Shown here: in pieces, positions 4,910 through 6,803 of the stretch
How positions within the stretch are numbered: position 1 is the first letter of the stretch
How the letters are laid out: the number at the start of each line of letters is the position of its first letter
DNA from: Methanobacteriota archaeon
Lineage (GTDB): Archaea > Thermoplasmatota > Thermoplasmata > RBG-16-68-12
DNA: 6,803 nucleotides
Direction: 5' to 3'
NCBI GenBank assembly: GCA_005878415.1
Contig: VBMM01000112.1
Location: 1-6,803 of the forward strand
Made by a program: the position numbers and the translations under genes
Notes under the pieces: model-generated
What the model was told of the DNA's origin: nothing
The model's database searches: none
The model's input: the letters and a program-made list of their open reading frames with translations, nothing else

Positions 4910-5815
4910 GTGGCGCGCGAGGCGAAGGTCGAGCGGAAGGACAAGCGCATCATCGTCGAGAACGTGCGCCGCGTCCTGCTGAAGGAATATCTCATGAGCG
5001 AGACGCGCCGCGCGGGATTCGGGGGCCTCGACATCCAGCGGACGCCGATGGGCACACGGGTCTCGCTGTTGGCGGAGCGACCCGGGCTCGTCATCGGCCG
5101 GAAAGGCAGCGCGATCAAGAGCCTCACGGAGGCGGTCGAGCGGCAGTTCAAGTTCGACAATCCCCAGATCGAGGTTCAGGAGGTCGAGAGCCCGGCGCTG
5201 AACGCGCAGATCATGGCGGAGAAGCTGTCGAACGCGCTCGAGCGTGGATGGCACTTCCGCCGGGCGGGGCACTCGACCGTCCGGCGGATCATGGAGGCAG
5301 GTGCGAAGGGCTGCCTCGTCGTGATCGCGGGCAAGCTCACCGGGCAGCGTCACCGGAGGGAGAAGTTCAAGGCGGGTCACATCAAGTACTGCGGCGAGCC
5401 GCGGCACCTCTGGATGGACCTCGGATTTGCAGTGGCGAAGCTGAAGCCTGGGGTCATCGGCGTCACCGTCGAGATCATGAGCCCGAGGGCCCGGTTGCCC
5501 GACGAGGTCGAGGTCAAGCAGCCGTCCGCGGAGTACGTCGCCGCGGCGGAGGCAGCCGCCGTCGAAGCGGCAGCTCGAGCGGCCGAATCGGCGTCCGTCG
5601 TCGAGGCGACGCCCGAGGTCCCGATAGTCGCCACCGCAGAGGACGAGGAGCCCGACGAGGCCGAGCCGTTGTTGCCTCTCGATGAGGCCGACGACACGGC
5701 GAAGACAGTGAAGAAGGGCAAGGTCGCGACGAAGCGGCTCAAGAAGGTCGCGAAGGAAGTCAAAGAACTCGGGGTCGACGTCGATGTCGGAGCCGAAGGA
5801 GGCGACGAAACCTAG
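4910..5815 (+). CDS. rps3: Small-subunit ribosomal protein uS3 (S3) with long acidic C-terminal tail
   Basis: The 301-residue product contains the N-terminal KH domain with its GRKG nucleic-acid loop at 63-66 (VIGRKGSAIKSLTEAVERQF, 61-80). The S3 C-terminal domain follows, with GWHFRRAGHSTVRRIMEAGA (113-132), GAKGCLVVIAGKLTGQR (131-147) and EKFKAGHIKYCGEPRH (151-166). S3 forms part of the mRNA entry site on the head of the small subunit. The conserved region ends near residue 205; the last 95 or so residues are low-complexity: an Ala/Glu helix (YVAAAEAAAVEAAARAAES), an acidic Pro-containing stretch (ATAEDEEPDEAEPLLPLDE), then a basic segment (KVATKRLKKVAKEVKE) and a short acidic end. Archaeal S3 is usually about 210-250 residues, so this tail is long. 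The start is GTG with GAGGTG at 4897-4902, 7 nt upstream. The stop is TAG, unlike its TGA-ending neighbours, and abuts the uL29 ATG. Confidence 0.96.
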   Translation: MAREAKVERKDKRIIVENVRRVLLKEYLMSETRRAGFGGLDIQRTPMGTRVSLLAERPGLVIGRKGSAIKSLTEAVERQFKFDNPQIEVQEVESPALNAQIMAEKLSNALERGWHFRRAGHSTVRRIMEAGAKGCLVVIAGKLTGQRHRREKFKAGHIKYCGEPRHLWMDLGFAVAKLKPGVIGVTVEIMSPRARLPDEVEVKQPSAEYVAAAEAAAVEAAARAAESASVVEATPEVPIVATAEDEEPDEAEPLLPLDEADDTAKTVKKGKVATKRLKKVAKEVKELGVDVDVGAEGGDET

Positions 5816-6070
5816 ATGCCGCTCCTCCGGACGAAGGAGATCCGCGCGATGGACGCGGAGACGCTCGCGAAGAAGCTCACGGAGCTCCAGGACGAGCTGA
5901 TGCACGAGCGGGGCGTCGCGGCGATGGGCGGCGCGCCGCCGAACCCCGGAAAGATCCGCGCGCTGCGGAAGAACATCGCCCGCATCCTGACGATCATCCG
6001 GGAAGAAGAGAAGCTCGGGACCGCGAAGCCGGCGGCCGCTCCAAAGCCCGAACCCAAGGAGGCGACCTGA
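5816..6070 (+). CDS. rpl29: Large-subunit ribosomal protein uL29 (L29)
   Basis: This 84-residue protein is a two-helix L29. LLRTKEIRAMDAETLAKKL (3-21) opens the first helix, LQDELMHERG continues it, and the archaeal turn GGAPPNPGKIRALRKNIARI (38-57) leads into the second helix. The last 15-20 residues (AKPAAAPKPEPKEAT) are Pro/Ala/Lys-rich and extend beyond the usual fold of about 65-70 residues. L29 lies next to uL23 at the tunnel exit. The ATG follows the uS3 TAG stop with no gap, and the nearest Shine-Dalgarno-like GAAGGAGG (5795-5802) is 13 nt away, so re-initiation after uS3 is likely. The family N-terminus fits this start; the later Met at residue 12 would cut into helix one. The stop overlaps the aIF1 start by one base. 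Confidence 0.95.
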   Translation: MPLLRTKEIRAMDAETLAKKLTELQDELMHERGVAAMGGAPPNPGKIRALRKNIARILTIIREEEKLGTAKPAAAPKPEPKEAT

Positions 6071-6366
6071 TGGCGATCTGCGCGACGTGCGGCCTCCCGG
6101 ACGAGCTCTGTGTGTGCGAGGAGATCGCGAAGGAGCAGCAGATGATTCGCGTGACCCACGACACGCGCCGGTACGGAAAGACGGTGACGATCGTCGAGGG
6201 GCTGGACATCGGGGACATCGACATCGATGAGCTGGCACGGACCCTGAAGAACCGATGCGCCGCCGGGGGCACGGCCAAGGAGGGCCGCATCGAGCTGCAA
6301 GGCGAGCACCGCAAGCGGGTGCAGCAAGTCCTCCAGAGTATGGGCTACCGGGTCCAGGTGGTGTGA
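6070..6366 (+). CDS. Translation initiation factor aIF1 (SUI1 family)
   Basis: The 98-residue product begins with a short Cys-rich motif, CATCGLPDELCVCEEIAKE, with C4, C7, C14 and C16 placed as a likely zinc site, as in many archaeal aIF1 proteins. The SUI1 domain follows: RRYGKTVTIVEGLD (33-46), LARTLKNRCAAGGTAKEGRI (55-74) and IELQGEHRKRVQQVLQSMGY (74-93). aIF1 binds near the P site of the small subunit and promotes accurate start-codon choice and mRNA scanning or adaptation. Its position between uL29 and the RNase P protein is the usual one in archaeal clusters. The strong Shine-Dalgarno AAGGAGG at 6056-6062 lies 7 nt before the ATG, within the end of uL29, and the start shares a base with the uL29 TGA stop. 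Confidence 0.96.
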   Translation: MAICATCGLPDELCVCEEIAKEQQMIRVTHDTRRYGKTVTIVEGLDIGDIDIDELARTLKNRCAAGGTAKEGRIELQGEHRKRVQQVLQSMGYRVQVV

Positions 6367-6368
6367 CA

Positions 6369-6620
6369 TTGAACCTCCGTAAGCACGAGCTGATCGGGTT
6401 GCGCGTCGAGGTGGTCGGCGCCACGGACCCGACCCAGGCTCACCTCCACGGCCGCGTGGTCGACGAGACGCGGAACATGCTCGTCCTCGAGATTGCGGGG
6501 GAGGAGAAGCGGATCCCGAAGCACGGGAGCCGGTTCCGATTTGACGTTCAAGGCGGCCTCGAGCTCGACGGCGACGAGATTCGCTATCGGCCCGAAGACC
6601 GCGTGAAGAAGGCCCGGTGA
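6369..6620 (+). CDS. rnp1: RNase P protein component 1 (Rpp29/Pop4 family)
   Basis: The 83-residue product shows the archaeal Rpp29 barrel: LRKHELIGLRVEVVGATDP (3-21), GRVVDETRNMLVLEI (28-42), KRIPKHGSRFRFDV (47-60) and the C-terminal IRYRPEDRVKKAR (71-83). In archaea this protein pairs with Rpp21 and helps the RNase P RNA cleave 5' leaders from pre-tRNA. Its place between aIF1 and uS17 is typical. Two starts differ by two codons: TTG at 6369, with AGGTGG at 6356-6361 at 7-nt spacing, and GTG at 6363, which overlaps the aIF1 stop as GTGA but lacks a ribosome-binding site. I chose the TTG; the GTG form would begin VTLNLRKH. uS17 begins 4 nt after the stop. Confidence 0.93.
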   Translation: MNLRKHELIGLRVEVVGATDPTQAHLHGRVVDETRNMLVLEIAGEEKRIPKHGSRFRFDVQGGLELDGDEIRYRPEDRVKKAR

Positions 6621-6622
6621 TC
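6616..6622 (+). promoter_or_regulatory. Shine-Dalgarno of uS17 overlapping the rnp1 stop
   Basis: GGTGATC complements the GATCACC part of the archaeal 16S rRNA 3' end and includes the TGA stop of rnp1 (6618-6620). It is only 2 nt from the ATG at 6625, but this is the 3' half of the extended Shine-Dalgarno, so the effective alignment is normal. It supports ATG 6625 as the start. Confidence 0.55.
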
Positions 6623-6624
6623 CC

Positions 6625-6803
6625 ATGGCCGAGAAGAAAGCCGCGAAGAAACCCGCCTCGGCCCCGATGGCGACCGCGAGATCCGCGGCGCATGGGGCGC
6701 GGGACATCGGGATCGACGTGCCGGTTCCCGGGCGGACGTGCGCGGATCCAAAGTGCCCGTTCCACGGCCGGCTGCCGGTGCGCGGTCAGAGCCTCGAGGG
6801 CGT
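6625..6803 (+). CDS. rps17: Small-subunit ribosomal protein uS17 (S17), partial, with Lys/Ala-rich N-terminus
   Basis: The first 59 residues are present and the right edge cuts the gene. The archaeal S17 opening is clear: ARDIGIDVPVPGRTC (25-39), then ADPKCPFHGRLPVRGQSLEG (40-59), with the conserved Cys/Cys/His group (C39, C44, H48) seen in archaeal and eukaryal S17/S11. S17 is an early 16S rRNA binder near the body of the small subunit. About 24 residues precede the conserved ARDIGI start: MAEKKAAKKPASAP and then MATARSAAHG. This is a low-complexity extension similar in style to those on uL4 and uL29. An internal ATG at 6667 would give a shorter form, but the Shine-Dalgarno GGTGATC favours 6625. 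uL14 and further cluster genes would be expected downstream of the window. Confidence 0.93.
   Translation, partial: MAEKKAAKKPASAPMATARSAAHGARDIGIDVPVPGRTCADPKCPFHGRLPVRGQSLEG

Noticed and set aside
4874..6424. A 516-codon minus-strand open frame opposite uS3, uL29 and aIF1
   Set aside because: It is low-complexity (Arg, Leu, Asp) with no motifs and wholly covered by genes with clear family signatures.
5812..6765. A 317-codon minus-strand open frame opposite uL29 to uS17
   Set aside because: Its Arg/Gly/Ala-rich sequence has no recognisable domain and lies opposite four recognised genes.

Overview
This window is the 5' part of an archaeal ribosomal-protein supercluster, in the standard archaeal order uL3, uL4, uL23, uL2, uS19, uL22, uS3, uL29, aIF1 (SUI1), RNase P protein Rpp29 (Rnp1), uS17. 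All are on the + strand and the cluster runs off the right edge. The aIF1 and Rpp29 genes between uL29 and uS17, the archaeal/eukaryal-type ribosomal proteins and a BRE/TATA promoter make the source an archaeon with high confidence. DNA is visibly GC-rich with G/C at most wobble positions, and TGA is the stop in 10 of the 11 complete genes. A Rab/Ras-like small GTPase beside the cluster, and the general look of the proteins, suggest a GC-rich member of Thermoplasmatota. That placement is from remembered family resemblance, not from a computed tree.

Layout. Bases 1-514 (- strand) hold the N-terminal 171 residues of a small GTPase with G1, G3, G4 and G5 motifs; it is cut by the left edge. Bases 515-689 are a divergent intergenic region with candidate promoters in both directions. 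Bases 690-857 (+) encode a 55-residue acidic protein of unknown function. Bases 858-1105 hold no gene but carry a strong BRE/TATA promoter (913-928), several inverted repeats, and a long (about 155 nt) predicted leader with hairpins packed against the uL3 Shine-Dalgarno. From 1106 onward eleven genes follow with gaps of -4 to +8 nt, so they are almost certainly co-transcribed and translationally coupled.

The genes work together to build the ribosome and start translation. uL3, uL4, uL2, uL22, uL23 and uL29 belong to the large subunit (peptidyl-transferase region and exit tunnel). uS19, uS3 and uS17 belong to the small subunit. aIF1 controls start-codon selection and Rpp29 matures tRNA 5' ends.

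No undescribed system is evident; the core is textbook. The parts worth a second look are the uncharacterised small gene, the GTPase beside the cluster, a repeated GAGCGCTC palindrome and other inverted repeats at the promoters, the structured uL3 leader, low-complexity tails on uL4, uS3, uL29 and uS17, and Shine-Dalgarno sequences fused to upstream stop codons.
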